A stretch of DNA of 64,000 nucleotides from NCBI GenBank assembly GCA_047921215.1, contig JBLRWO010000001.1, forward strand, positions 124,001 through 188,000, written 5' to 3'. Of the stretch, positions 27,866-36,794 are shown piece by piece. The position numbers were made by a program, and so were the translations under genes. Source of the stretch: RECM01 sp047921215 (GTDB taxonomy: Bacteria; Bacteroidota; Rhodothermia; Balneolales; Cyclonatronaceae). The notes under the pieces are model-generated. The model did not search any database. It saw only the letters and a program-made list of their open reading frames with translations, and was not told where the DNA came from. Position 1 is the first letter of the stretch. Every line of letters starts with the position of its first letter.

Positions 27866-29284
27866 ATGTATGATATAAAACGAGACATCGCACTTTATGT
27901 CGATATGTATGAGCTCACAATGGCACAGGGCTATTATCTGAGTGGCAAACACACGGAAACGGCTACGTTCGACTATTTTTTTCGTAGTAACCCTTTTGAC
28001 GGAGCCTTCGTGGTATTTGCGGGTATTGGAACACTATTACCCCTGTTATATGATATGCGATTTCATGATGACCATTTGCAGTACCTGAAATCACTGGGTT
28101 TCAAAGATGAATTTCTCTCCTACCTATCCGGCTATCGATTTACAGCCGACCTGGAAGCGGCACGCGAAGGCGAGATTGTTTTTCCGAACGAACCCGTGAT
28201 CCGGGTTACAGGCCCCCTTATTGAAGCTCAGATCGTGGAAACGCTGTTGCTGAATATTGTGAATTTTGAATCGTTGATTGCCACCAAGGCCGCCCGGCTC
28301 AGAATTGCTGCCGGCGACCGGAAACTTATGGAGTTCGGACTGAGACGGGCCCAGGGGTTTGGTGGTATCAACGCTTCCAGGGCGGCGATCATTGGTGGTC
28401 TTGACTCAACATCGAATGTGCAGACAGGTTTTTATTTCGATGCACGTGTTGATGGCACCCAGGCTCACTCCTGGGTGCAGAGTTTTGACCATGAACTTCA
28501 GGCTTTCCGTACCTACGCCGAGCATTACCCCGACAAGTGCATTCTCCTGGTCGATACCTACAACACACTTGAAAGCGGGGTGCCTAACGCCATACAGGTT
28601 GCGCGCGAACTGGAGAAAAAAGGTCACAAGCTGGTTGGCATCCGGCTCGACAGCGGCGACCTTGCCTACCTGAGCAAACGGGCAAGGAATATGCTCGACG
28701 ATGCAGGTTTCGGCTATGTCAAAATTGCTGCATCCAATCAGCTCGATGAGTATCTGATTAAAAGTCTGCTCGAACAGGAGGCACCTATCGATGTGTTCGG
28801 GGTCGGAACACGCCTTGCCACCGGGTACCAGACACCGGCCCTCGACGGAGTTTATAAATTATCGATGATCAATGACCAACCAAAACTGAAGGTTTCCAAC
28901 AACATCGAAAAAGTGAACCTGCCCGGCCTGAAACAGGTACACCGGTATTTTAACGGACAGGGGCAGTTCTACGGAGATGGTGTTCTTCTGGATGACAGCG
29001 AGTCAAAAATTGATACCATCTACCACCCCCATCAACCGCTCAAAAAAAGCGATGTTTCAGCTTTTGCATTTGAACAACTGCTGCATCCCGCAATGAGCAA
29101 TGGCGACATTACCCGGGAAATGGCAACCGTTTCGGAAACAGCCCGTTATGTAACTGCACGGATTGATGCCCTGCCCGTTGAACACAAGCGGTTTTATTAC
29201 CCGCATGTCTATAAAGTCGGCATCAGTTCCGGCCTTTCGGCACTGCGGCAGCAATTGATTGAACGTGCACTGAACAACCCTTAA
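27866..29284 (+). CDS. pncB: Nicotinate phosphoribosyltransferase
   Basis: The 472-residue enzyme joins nicotinate and PRPP to give nicotinate mononucleotide, with ATP hydrolysis. Typical segments are DYFFRSNPFDGAFVVFAG near the start, MEFGLRRAQG, GGLDSTSNV, His201 in TQAHSWVQSF (the phosphorylated His), and GIRLDSGDLAYLSK. Length and motif order fit the longer bacterial class. It is 64 bases upstream of pncA, whose product supplies the nicotinate, so the pair forms NAD salvage. The ATG at 27866 directly precedes the conserved YDIKRDIALYVDMYELTMAQ start. Confidence 0.94.
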   Translation: MYDIKRDIALYVDMYELTMAQGYYLSGKHTETATFDYFFRSNPFDGAFVVFAGIGTLLPLLYDMRFHDDHLQYLKSLGFKDEFLSYLSGYRFTADLEAAREGEIVFPNEPVIRVTGPLIEAQIVETLLLNIVNFESLIATKAARLRIAAGDRKLMEFGLRRAQGFGGINASRAAIIGGLDSTSNVQTGFYFDARVDGTQAHSWVQSFDHELQAFRTYAEHYPDKCILLVDTYNTLESGVPNAIQVARELEKKGHKLVGIRLDSGDLAYLSKRARNMLDDAGFGYVKIAASNQLDEYLIKSLLEQEAPIDVFGVGTRLATGYQTPALDGVYKLSMINDQPKLKVSNNIEKVNLPGLKQVHRYFNGQGQFYGDGVLLDDSESKIDTIYHPHQPLKKSDVSAFAFEQLLHPAMSNGDITREMATVSETARYVTARIDALPVEHKRFYYPHVYKVGISSGLSALRQQLIERALNNP

Positions 29285-29348
29285 CTTCACTGCATATGCT
29301 TTGCCACGGTATCGCAACAGCATTGAATAAAATCCGATCATTTTCCCT

Positions 29349-29966
29349 ATGAAAGCACTACTGATAGTCGACATCCAGAATGATTTTTGTCCCGGAGGCG
29401 CCCTGGCTGTACCCGATGGCGACAGGATTATACCCGTTGTTAACAAACTTGCCGAACAATTTGACCATGTTCTGATGACGCAGGACTGGCACCCCGCAGG
29501 TCATCACTCTTTTGCATCCTCCCATACGGATAAAGAACTCTTTGAAACTATTGAAATGTCCTATGGAACCCAGGTTTTGTGGCCAGAGCACTGTGTTCAG
29601 GGTTCCAAAGGCGCCGACTTTCACCCGTCACTCAATTCCAATCGTGCTGAACTCATCATCAGAAAGGGATTCCGCAAGCAAATCGATTCCTATTCCGGGT
29701 TTTTCGAAAACGACCACGAAACAGCTACCGGGCTAACCGGTTATTTGCGCGACCGGGGTTTTAAGGAGCTGTATATTGCAGGTTTGGCAAGTGATTTCTG
29801 CGTGAAATGGACGGCTCTTGATGCGATCAGAGAGGGCTTCAGCGTAACTGTAGTTCGGGACGCTGTTGCCGGTATCGATATTGACGGATCTGTTGAAACG
29901 GCCTGGATGGAAATGCGGGATGCCGGAGCAGGGGTAGTTCACAGTCATGATCTCCCTGTCTCCTGA
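29349..29966 (+). CDS. pncA: Nicotinamidase
   Basis: The 205-residue isochorismatase-fold enzyme hydrolyses nicotinamide to nicotinate and ammonia. The catalytic triad is Asp8 (LIVDIQNDF), Lys106 (IIRKGF) and Cys151 (SDFCVKWTA), and the metal site is QDWHPAGHHSF near residues 49-59. It sits between pncB and an FAD oxidoreductase, and its stop overlaps the next ATG as TGATG. Confidence 0.95.
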   Translation: MKALLIVDIQNDFCPGGALAVPDGDRIIPVVNKLAEQFDHVLMTQDWHPAGHHSFASSHTDKELFETIEMSYGTQVLWPEHCVQGSKGADFHPSLNSNRAELIIRKGFRKQIDSYSGFFENDHETATGLTGYLRDRGFKELYIAGLASDFCVKWTALDAIREGFSVTVVRDAVAGIDIDGSVETAWMEMRDAGAGVVHSHDLPVS

Positions 29967-31078
29967 TGGACCGCATCGTTCATGATGCAATTGTTATTGG
30001 TGGCGGTATATCTGCCCTGACAGTTGCCATGCAGCTCCGGATCAGGGGATATTCTGTTGCTGTTATCGACAAGCAGGACGGCGAGGGGGCATCAGGGTTG
30101 CCCGGAGGACTTGCCAATCCGGCTTATGGACGAGAAGCAAAAAAAAGCTGGCGGGCGGAAGCGTGTATTGATAGCCTGAACAGGCTCAGTGAGCTGCTCA
30201 GCTATGTTTCAGCCGAACATGGGATCATTAACAATGGTGTACTCAGACCCGCATCCGATCAGGATCAGGCGGACGTATTCAGGGAAAGTCCCGGCAGACA
30301 TAAATGGAAAGATGGAATGGCAGTGTGGCTTGAACCGGCCGAGGCCGCTGGCGGATTCCCGCTGGTAAAGGCTGAAAACGGTGCATTATGGATCGAACCT
30401 GCGATCACTATCCGTCTGCCCTCCCTCCTTCTGGCATTACGGACTGCATTGAGGGAAAAAGGGGCACTCCTGCTCTCCGCAAGTAACATTGTCGTACATG
30501 ATGGCACTGATATGCACACCATTATCGCCGACGGAAATGAAATTACTTCAACGAAAATCATCTTTGCTCCCGGGCCCGGAATTTTCGACTATCCTCAATG
30601 GTCTCTTCTGAAATTCAACCGGGTTAAAGGCCAGGTTATGGAAGCTGAATTCAGCAAATCTGACGAACCGGGGTGTTCGGTGGCTTCATCGGGCTATGCA
30701 GCTTTTACCGGTTCAAACAGGGTGGTTGTGGGTAGCACCTATGAACACAGCTTTAAAGACAGCCTGCCCTCTGAAGCCACAGGCGGGGTACTCGAAAAAC
30801 GGTTCAGAATAATGTGTCCGGCGATCGCCGGCAGTTTAACTCATATACAGCACTGGGCTGGTGTCCGGCTTACTACACCCGACAGGAAACCCTGTGTTGG
30901 CAGCCACTGGAACATCAGTGGTTTTTACTGCATTGCCGGAATGGGTTCGAGAGGTTTGCTGATGGCTCCGAAAGTGGCAGAGCTGCTGGCTGATCACATT
31001 TATGCCAACACAAAAATACCTGATGAGATAGATGCAGACCGTTTCTACCACACGCGCAGATTTTTAAACAGGGTATAG
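29966..31078 (+). CDS. FAD-dependent oxidoreductase (DAO family)
   Basis: The 370-residue protein has an N-terminal dinucleotide-binding motif, AIVIGGGISALTVAMQLRIRG with the GxGxxA-like pattern, and a C-terminal HWAGVRLTTPDRKPCVG plus FYCIAGMGSRGLLMAP, which match the D-amino acid oxidase fold and are close to the oxidase half of MnmC. It should oxidise an amine with FAD. Overlap with pncA (TGATG) ties it to NAD salvage, but its substrate is unknown. An MnmC-like tRNA role is an alternative; the methyltransferase half is absent. Confidence 0.75.
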   Translation: MDRIVHDAIVIGGGISALTVAMQLRIRGYSVAVIDKQDGEGASGLPGGLANPAYGREAKKSWRAEACIDSLNRLSELLSYVSAEHGIINNGVLRPASDQDQADVFRESPGRHKWKDGMAVWLEPAEAAGGFPLVKAENGALWIEPAITIRLPSLLLALRTALREKGALLLSASNIVVHDGTDMHTIIADGNEITSTKIIFAPGPGIFDYPQWSLLKFNRVKGQVMEAEFSKSDEPGCSVASSGYAAFTGSNRVVVGSTYEHSFKDSLPSEATGGVLEKRFRIMCPAIAGSLTHIQHWAGVRLTTPDRKPCVGSHWNISGFYCIAGMGSRGLLMAPKVAELLADHIYANTKIPDEIDADRFYHTRRFLNRV

Positions 31079-31091
31079 ATGCCGGAAAGGG

Positions 31092-31427
31092 TCAGAAAGA
31101 GGTGTCTTTTTTCACAGGTCTCATCAGCAGTTCACCGTTGGGGGTTACGAACGTTTTGCTGATTATCTGTGATTTATTGAGCTGACTGATACGCTGATCA
31201 ACATAATTCTTTTTGCTCTGGCTGGCATTGGCATTCATCAGGTGCATTCTCACCCGGTACCAGGCATACAGTTCATCCTCCTGCCTGCCGTTCCAGCAGA
31301 TATTGAACTGTGCTACCAGCTCATCAACTTCCGACCTGTGCTTGTACCGCTGTATGGTTACTACCAGCAGTTTGCTCAGCCCCAAAGCTACAAACAGGAG
31401 CGCAAACTCTATGATTGCTACATCCAT
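31092..31427 (-). CDS. Small membrane protein of unknown function
   Basis: The 111-residue product has one N-terminal membrane helix (VAIIEFALLFVALGLSKLLVV), and a basic, mostly helical cytoplasmic part (YAWYRVRMHLMNANASQSKK). No family is recognised. It lies 135 bases downstream of mutL on the same strand and could be the last gene of that group. The clean ATG, sensible membrane topology and lack of a better frame support it as a real gene. Confidence 0.55.
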   Translation of the reverse strand: MDVAIIEFALLFVALGLSKLLVVTIQRYKHRSEVDELVAQFNICWNGRQEDELYAWYRVRMHLMNANASQSKKNYVDQRISQLNKSQIISKTFVTPNGELLMRPVKKDTSF

Positions 31428-31562
31428 GCTTCCGATTCCGATTGCAATTAATGTCTAACGTACTTCTTCAAATATAACAGAATTAACCTGAAGAAAAAGA
31501 AGATGACATTATTTTAACCCAAATTTAAAGGGGCTCCGTTCCGAATATCCTAACCTTTTGTT

Positions 31563-33407
31563 TTACCTGAATCTGTCTTTTATCTCCTCCAGTGGAATAT
31601 AGATGATGGCAGGCTTGTTGAGCGGATCAAAATAGGGTTGCTCACATGCAAAAAGCTGATCGATCAGTATTTCCATTTCTGCTTCACTCAGCCTTTTACC
31701 TCTGGGTATCGCGGTCTTGTTGGCCAGTGCAAGAGCAAGCTTTTCGGTATTGCCCATCCGCACCGACGAACTGAAATTCTGGTATTGTTGCAATATCGAC
31801 TCGATCACATGTTTTTCATTGCCCATTTTGATGTCGGCAGGTACACCAGATACGATTGCAGAGTTACCGCTCAGCAACTGTATGTTAAAACCCATCTTCT
31901 GAAAAGCAGGATGCAGCTCTTTTAACAATGTAAAATCCGATGCCGAAAAATCGATACTCTGAGGAAAAAGCAACTGCTGCGTGCTTGGCAGACCCGACTG
32001 ACTTGCATTCATCGCTTTCTCGAAGATTATCCGTTTGTGTGCGGTGTGCTGATCAACAATACATAATCCACTCAGTGTCTGCGATATAACGTATTGATCA
32101 TGTAGCTGCCAGAAACCGCGAAATTTATCAAAACCGGGCTGTTTTCCGCCCTCCTCTGCCGGATTGGCGTGTAACGATTCGTTACCGGAATGAAACTCGC
32201 GGCGGTCTGAATCACCATAGATACGATCAGTAATATCGGCCTGGTGAGCGAATCCGCGGGCCGGGCCGGCTGATGGTCTGCCAAAAGGCCGGCCGGCTGA
32301 AATCTGGTCACGACTGAAATCAAATCCTCTTGAAAAAGCCCCGGATCCGGCTTCGGTAGCACCGGCAGATTCCAGATGATCCATTCTGGGAACGTTATAG
32401 CGGTCGTTCAGTGCCCTTTTAACGATAGAGCGGGTGAGTGTAGAAACAGCCCGTTCATCCTCAAATTTCACTTCAAGCTTAGACGGGTGCACATTCACAT
32501 CGATATTACCGGGATCTGTTTTGTAGAACAGGGCGTAGAACGGATATTCATCGGGACGGATCCAGGTATTGTAAACATTCTGGATCACATAGTTGATATG
32601 CCGGTGCATGAAGGGTCTGCCGTTTACAAACAGGAACTGTTCTCCGCGTGTTTTCTTGACCATTCTGGGGTCGATGATGTATCCCGTAAGCGTCAGAATA
32701 CTGGTTTCCTCCTGCACCCTTATCAGGCTGGCTTTATAAGGCTTGCCAAATATTTCGGCGATCCGTTCATCCAGATTCCGGACGGGCAGTTTGTAGATTA
32801 CGCTGTTATCCGAAATCAGCTCAAAAGCAACATCGGGGTTCGAAATGGCTGCCTGCTGAAACGTTATAATGATGTGCCTGAGTTCGGTGGCGTCGGTTTT
32901 AATAAATGCCCTGCGAGCCGGAACATTATAGAACAGATTGCGAACGGCTATGGATGTACCGTCCTCTATGGCTGCAGGTTTCAGCTCCTTTTCTTCACCT
33001 CCCCATACTTCAAACTCGTGCCCTGTTGCATCTTCGCGGCGTTTCGTACGGAGGGTAACCTGCGATATGGAAGCGATCGACGCCATGGCTTCACCGCGGA
33101 AACCCAGTGTGCGAATATTGAACAGATCGTCGATTTTTTCGATCTTGGATGTGGCATGCCGCAGAAAAACAAGGGGGACATCATCCGTGCTCATACCCGA
33201 ACCGTTGTCGATTACCTGTATCAGCGTTTTACCTGCTCCTTTGATAATTACCCTTATTGACGACGCACCTGCATCAAGGGCATTATCAAGCAGTTCCTTG
33301 ACCACAGAACTCGGGCGTTCCACAACTTCGCCAGCTGCAATCTTGTTGCAGATTTCGGGTGGCAGTACCCGGATCAGCGGTTGACTTATTTCTGTATTAC
33401 TGCTCAA
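31563..33407 (-). CDS. mutL: DNA mismatch repair protein MutL
   Basis: This 614-residue protein has the GHKL ATPase half (IAAGEVVERPSSVVKELLDN, DNGSGM, and TLGFRGEAMASIASI), a long linker, and a dimerisation/endonuclease half. The endonuclease motif of most non-E. coli MutL proteins, DQHAxxExxxxE, reads DQHTAHKRIIFE at residues 452-463, with Lys where the first metal-binding Glu should be. The downstream CEQPYFDPLNKP replaces CPHGRP. Nicking may therefore be weak, altered or absent. The first fitting codon is TTG 33407, since no ATG precedes the conserved start. Confidence 0.93.
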   Translation of the reverse strand: MSSNTEISQPLIRVLPPEICNKIAAGEVVERPSSVVKELLDNALDAGASSIRVIIKGAGKTLIQVIDNGSGMSTDDVPLVFLRHATSKIEKIDDLFNIRTLGFRGEAMASIASISQVTLRTKRREDATGHEFEVWGGEEKELKPAAIEDGTSIAVRNLFYNVPARRAFIKTDATELRHIIITFQQAAISNPDVAFELISDNSVIYKLPVRNLDERIAEIFGKPYKASLIRVQEETSILTLTGYIIDPRMVKKTRGEQFLFVNGRPFMHRHINYVIQNVYNTWIRPDEYPFYALFYKTDPGNIDVNVHPSKLEVKFEDERAVSTLTRSIVKRALNDRYNVPRMDHLESAGATEAGSGAFSRGFDFSRDQISAGRPFGRPSAGPARGFAHQADITDRIYGDSDRREFHSGNESLHANPAEEGGKQPGFDKFRGFWQLHDQYVISQTLSGLCIVDQHTAHKRIIFEKAMNASQSGLPSTQQLLFPQSIDFSASDFTLLKELHPAFQKMGFNIQLLSGNSAIVSGVPADIKMGNEKHVIESILQQYQNFSSSVRMGNTEKLALALANKTAIPRGKRLSEAEMEILIDQLFACEQPYFDPLNKPAIIYIPLEEIKDRFR

Positions 33408-33505
33408 GCTGGAGACGAAGGATAATTCCTGATGACGATGTAAGCGGTTAATATACGAATCAACTATCGGTCAAACGACCGTACAGCTTCTTTTTTCACA
33501 AATTG

Positions 33506-33709
33506 CTACAAATAGAGAAGCATCAGAAATAGTATGAAGAGGATGGCGGCGTACAGTGCCACACTGCGCCCCTGCCCCCGCCGTACTTTGCTTTCAAACC
33601 GGATAGCACGGCGCTTGCGCTCTCTCTCCTCCTTCACCGGGTCGTAATACCTCGGCTGATAACTGAATTGCCTGTGTTTGGGGCGTTTGCCCCCGATGGG
33701 TACAATCAT
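33506..33709 (-). CDS. 67-residue membrane protein with basic N-terminus
   Basis: The product begins with a basic region rich in Arg/Lys (EERERKRRAIRFESKVRRGQ) and ends with a single membrane helix (SVALYAAILFILFLMLLYL). That layout suggests a C-terminally anchored protein facing the cytoplasm. I recognise no family. It lies 98 bases upstream of mutL and 167 downstream of the serA-like gene, on the same strand. Clear ATG and strongly biased composition support a real gene. Confidence 0.55.
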   Translation of the reverse strand: MIVPIGGKRPKHRQFSYQPRYYDPVKEERERKRRAIRFESKVRRGQGRSVALYAAILFILFLMLLYL

Positions 33710-33876
33710 GATCTGTGGAATTTACGGGCCAACGAATCAAAACAAAATGTATTGAGTGGCAGCTGTAAAATCTGCATTATTTGGCAGGGATTCAAGCCAA
33801 AAGCTGTTACGCAACCATGTCTGCGTTGTGGATACTGAGCCTGCGGTACGCTTTACCAACAACGTGTTAAATACAT

Positions 33877-35079
33877 CTATTTTACCGGCAACAGTGTTGC
33901 ACTGATAACCATATCCTCCATTTTGCGGATATTTTGCATAATGTCATCACCGGGTTTATCGCTCAGACGGATACTGCAGCAGGCGGTGATCTGACCATCA
34001 AAAATCACGTTCTCCAGTTCTTCGGCATTGATATCAACACTTTTCAGTTCGTTCATAATACCGGCAATAACCCCCGGTTTATCATAGTGGCGTACAATGA
34101 GCTGCCACGGGGCGGCGGTACTGTCGCTCCGGTTGAGCCAGTTCCTGACCTTGCCCGTTTTCAGGAACGCACGGATAATATCGACCACTTCAGCAGCAAC
34201 TGCATTCTGGGCCTGCATGGTTGATGCCCCGACATGATGGGTTACATACAGGTTTGGCACATCTCTCAGGCGGTTGTCAAATGTGCCCTCTTTATGTTCC
34301 GGCTCGCCACTGAATACATCCACAGCTGCCCGGATCTTGCCTGAACGAAGATGTTCAATCATTGCATCCTCATCAACAACTTCTGCTCTGGCTGTATTTA
34401 CAAACAGGGTTCCTGCTTTCATGGCTCCAAACATCTCAGCGGAAATAATGCCGCGGGTCTCCGGTTTCAGAGCCAGGTGTACACTAATGATATCCGAAGC
34501 TTTCACCAGATGCATGGGAGATGCCATAAATTCGAGTTCCAGTTCCTCAGCCCTTTCCTGCGTGAGTGATCTCGACCATGCACATACGTCCATGCCAAAA
34601 GACCGGGCCCTGGCGGCTAACTCTGATCCGATCTGTCCCAGGCCGATAATACCCAGTTTTTTGCCCAGCAACCCATCCGATTTGGAATAGAGGGCTTTGT
34701 TCCACCTGCCGTTTCGAAAATCCGCAACATTGTCGGGGATGGACCGGTCGAGGGCCAGGATAAGTCCCATGGCAAGTTCCGCAACAGCAACGGAATTCTT
34801 ACCCGGGCAATTTGCCACATAGATTCCATTTTCGTTGGCGGCCTTCACATCAATATTATTTACACCGGCACCCGCCCTTATGATTAAACTCAATTCCGGG
34901 CTGTTCCCGATGCAGGAACGGTTCACAACTGTTGAACGTACCACCAGGATGGTATGACCGGATATTCCTTTTCCCAGGTCATCTTCTTTCATTTTCGGGT
35001 TAAATTCGAGGTCTATACCCATTTGCCTGATGGTTTCCAGGCATGAATCCGGCATTTTATCTGCAATAAGTACTTTCAT
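33877..35079 (-). CDS. serA: D-3-phosphoglycerate dehydrogenase-like, with ACT domain
   Basis: The 400-residue NAD-dependent 2-hydroxyacid dehydrogenase has the Rossmann motif IIGLGQIGSELA near residue 145, catalytic Arg in NTARAEVVDE, Glu in DVFSGEPEH, and His in YVTHHVGAST (usual YxTPHxGAST, here Pro replaced by His). A C-terminal ACT domain begins WQLIVRHYDKPGVIAGI near residue 327, which suggests feedback control by serine or a related ligand. The first step of serine synthesis is the most likely role, but a related 2-hydroxyacid substrate cannot be excluded. AAGGAA 5-10 bases before the ATG is a modest SD. Confidence 0.85.
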   Translation of the reverse strand: MKVLIADKMPDSCLETIRQMGIDLEFNPKMKEDDLGKGISGHTILVVRSTVVNRSCIGNSPELSLIIRAGAGVNNIDVKAANENGIYVANCPGKNSVAVAELAMGLILALDRSIPDNVADFRNGRWNKALYSKSDGLLGKKLGIIGLGQIGSELAARARSFGMDVCAWSRSLTQERAEELELEFMASPMHLVKASDIISVHLALKPETRGIISAEMFGAMKAGTLFVNTARAEVVDEDAMIEHLRSGKIRAAVDVFSGEPEHKEGTFDNRLRDVPNLYVTHHVGASTMQAQNAVAAEVVDIIRAFLKTGKVRNWLNRSDSTAAPWQLIVRHYDKPGVIAGIMNELKSVDINAEELENVIFDGQITACCSIRLSDKPGDDIMQNIRKMEDMVISATLLPVK

Positions 35080-35356
35080 AAATTTTCCTTTTAAAAACCA
35101 TTTTGATGACCGGAATAAAGTAACCCTTCGTCTTCCGGCCGGCAGATTAGCTTAAGCTCCGGGATGTGATAATTGGCTGATTTATTACTGATACCGTAAA
35201 ATTAAACGGCTACCACACCTGTCGGGACTCCCGGCATTTCTGCCTGTGTTAAAATATTTAAATGAAGATATAGGTTTTTATACCACTTGCGAAAGAAAAG
35301 CGCTTTCTCTACATTAAAAAATATCAATCTGTACGGGTAATCATTAAATACCAATC

Positions 35357-35806
35357 ATGTACGCCGATCTGATTGTACTTAAAGAAAGAATTGAAGGTTA
35401 TCGTCATTATCTCATAGAACTGATCCGGATTCTTTTCGGGTTGTTTCTGATGGGGAAAGGTTATGGCTATGTGGAGAATCCTTCCGAACTGGCCTACTTC
35501 ATAACACTATCGGCCATGCCGTTATCTGCCGACCTGCTCATACATTATATCGTTGCTGCACATGTAGCCGGCGGATTACTCATAGCGCTCGGTCTTTACA
35601 CCCGCACGGTACTTCTGATCCAGATACCGGTATTGCTGGGTGTAATTCTGATGGTTCATGCCCAGAACGGACCTTTTACCAACGGATTACAATTCGAAAC
35701 AGCTGTTGTTACCTTTCTGCTTTTAACCGGCTTTCTCTACTATGGAAGCGGGAGATGGTCACTCGATCACCTGGTTTTGGAAAAACGCGAGAGGCCGCAC
35801 TCCTGA
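35357..35806 (+). CDS. DoxX-family membrane protein
   Basis: The 149-residue protein has about four membrane segments and the DoxX-like first helix RILFGLFLMGKGYGYVENP, then AHVAGGLLIALGLYTRTVLL. DoxX proteins act with quinone or sulfur oxidoreductases or stress systems, but most family members have no assigned role. The stop is directly followed by the convergent stop of the beta-propeller gene, with no spacer. A 10-base palindrome, AAAGCGCTTT, lies at 35297-35306 in its upstream region. Confidence 0.8.
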   Translation: MYADLIVLKERIEGYRHYLIELIRILFGLFLMGKGYGYVENPSELAYFITLSAMPLSADLLIHYIVAAHVAGGLLIALGLYTRTVLLIQIPVLLGVILMVHAQNGPFTNGLQFETAVVTFLLLTGFLYYGSGRWSLDHLVLEKRERPHS

Positions 35807-36766
35807 TCACTCTGTCCGGGATGGAATGGCTGACCTGAATATCCTGTCAGAAATCAGGATGTAGAGATATTCTTTACCTGCTGCAACAGATGTAGCATTT
35901 CCTGTCATTTCCAGGGCAAACGTTCGCAGCACCCTTCCCCTTTGGTCGAATTCATGAACCTCGCTGCCCGAAACGGCCCAAATCGTACCACCGGGAGAGG
36001 CCCCGATTGCAGAACCCGGTTCAAGGCCACCAATAAAGCGAACATAATTCCCGGAATCTGATATCAGATGGATGATCCCGTGAACCGGGTCCGGTAAAAA
36101 GAGCATATTACCTGCCGATTCAAGCGATGTGGGTAACGCTCTGATTCCCTGAACTCGAAGGTCCAGTTCAAACACATATCGTCCGTTTCGGTCTAATTTC
36201 AGCAGCCTGACCTGCTCTTCATCAAGTACAAATAACTCGCCAAAAGCGTTTACTGTGATACTCGTTGGCCGGAATGCCTGGCCATGGCCAGAAATCTCGG
36301 CCGGATCTACCGTCGATAAAAACTGAAGCCTCCGGTCAAAAACCTGTATCCTGCGGTTATTATAATCAGTCACATATATTTTGAGTCCGTTTGTAGCTTC
36401 CACATCGAGCGGCCGGTCGAAACGGTAATCACCAAACCCCATTCTTCCCAGAGAATCCATACGCAAGCCATTCCTGTCCAGTTTCAGAATCCGGTTGCCT
36501 CCCGCCTCCACAACGTAGATCTCATTATCGGGAGTGATGTCTATGGAGGTGGCTTCGTTAAGGCCGCTGGCTACGATTTGAAGCGAAAGTCTGCGAATAG
36601 TGGTATCCTGCTGCACCGATGGTTGAGGTACGCGCAGTTTCTGAATATGTATGTGCTGCTTTGTCGCCTGCGCTGTACCCGACGATCCTGCTGCATTCAC
36701 GGGGCAGGCAGTCGATATCATAACCGGAAGCAGAGCAATGATGTGCACAAATAACGATACAGCCAT
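35807..36766 (-). CDS. Exported NHL-type beta-propeller protein
   Basis: The 319-residue protein has a signal peptide (FVHIIALLPVMISTACPVNA) and then repeated blades of NHL type, for example SIDITPDNEIYVVEAGGNRI, PLDVEATNGLKIYVTDYNN and TSITVNAFGELFVLDEEQ. Five or six blades are visible, so a six-bladed propeller is likely. The role is unknown; such proteins often bind partners or peptidoglycan in the periplasm. It lies 28 bases downstream of purD on the same strand and may be read through from it. Confidence 0.7.
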   Translation of the reverse strand: MAVSLFVHIIALLPVMISTACPVNAAGSSGTAQATKQHIHIQKLRVPQPSVQQDTTIRRLSLQIVASGLNEATSIDITPDNEIYVVEAGGNRILKLDRNGLRMDSLGRMGFGDYRFDRPLDVEATNGLKIYVTDYNNRRIQVFDRRLQFLSTVDPAEISGHGQAFRPTSITVNAFGELFVLDEEQVRLLKLDRNGRYVFELDLRVQGIRALPTSLESAGNMLFLPDPVHGIIHLISDSGNYVRFIGGLEPGSAIGASPGGTIWAVSGSEVHEFDQRGRVLRTFALEMTGNATSVAAGKEYLYILISDRIFRSAIPSRTE

Positions 36767-36794
36767 GACTTTCGGTTTGATTGTTTATTCAGAA

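Noticed and set aside
35297..35306. AAAGCGCTTT palindrome upstream of doxX as an operator
   Set aside because: A 10-base palindrome of this composition is expected by chance at such density, and nothing else supports a site; noted only in the doxX entry.
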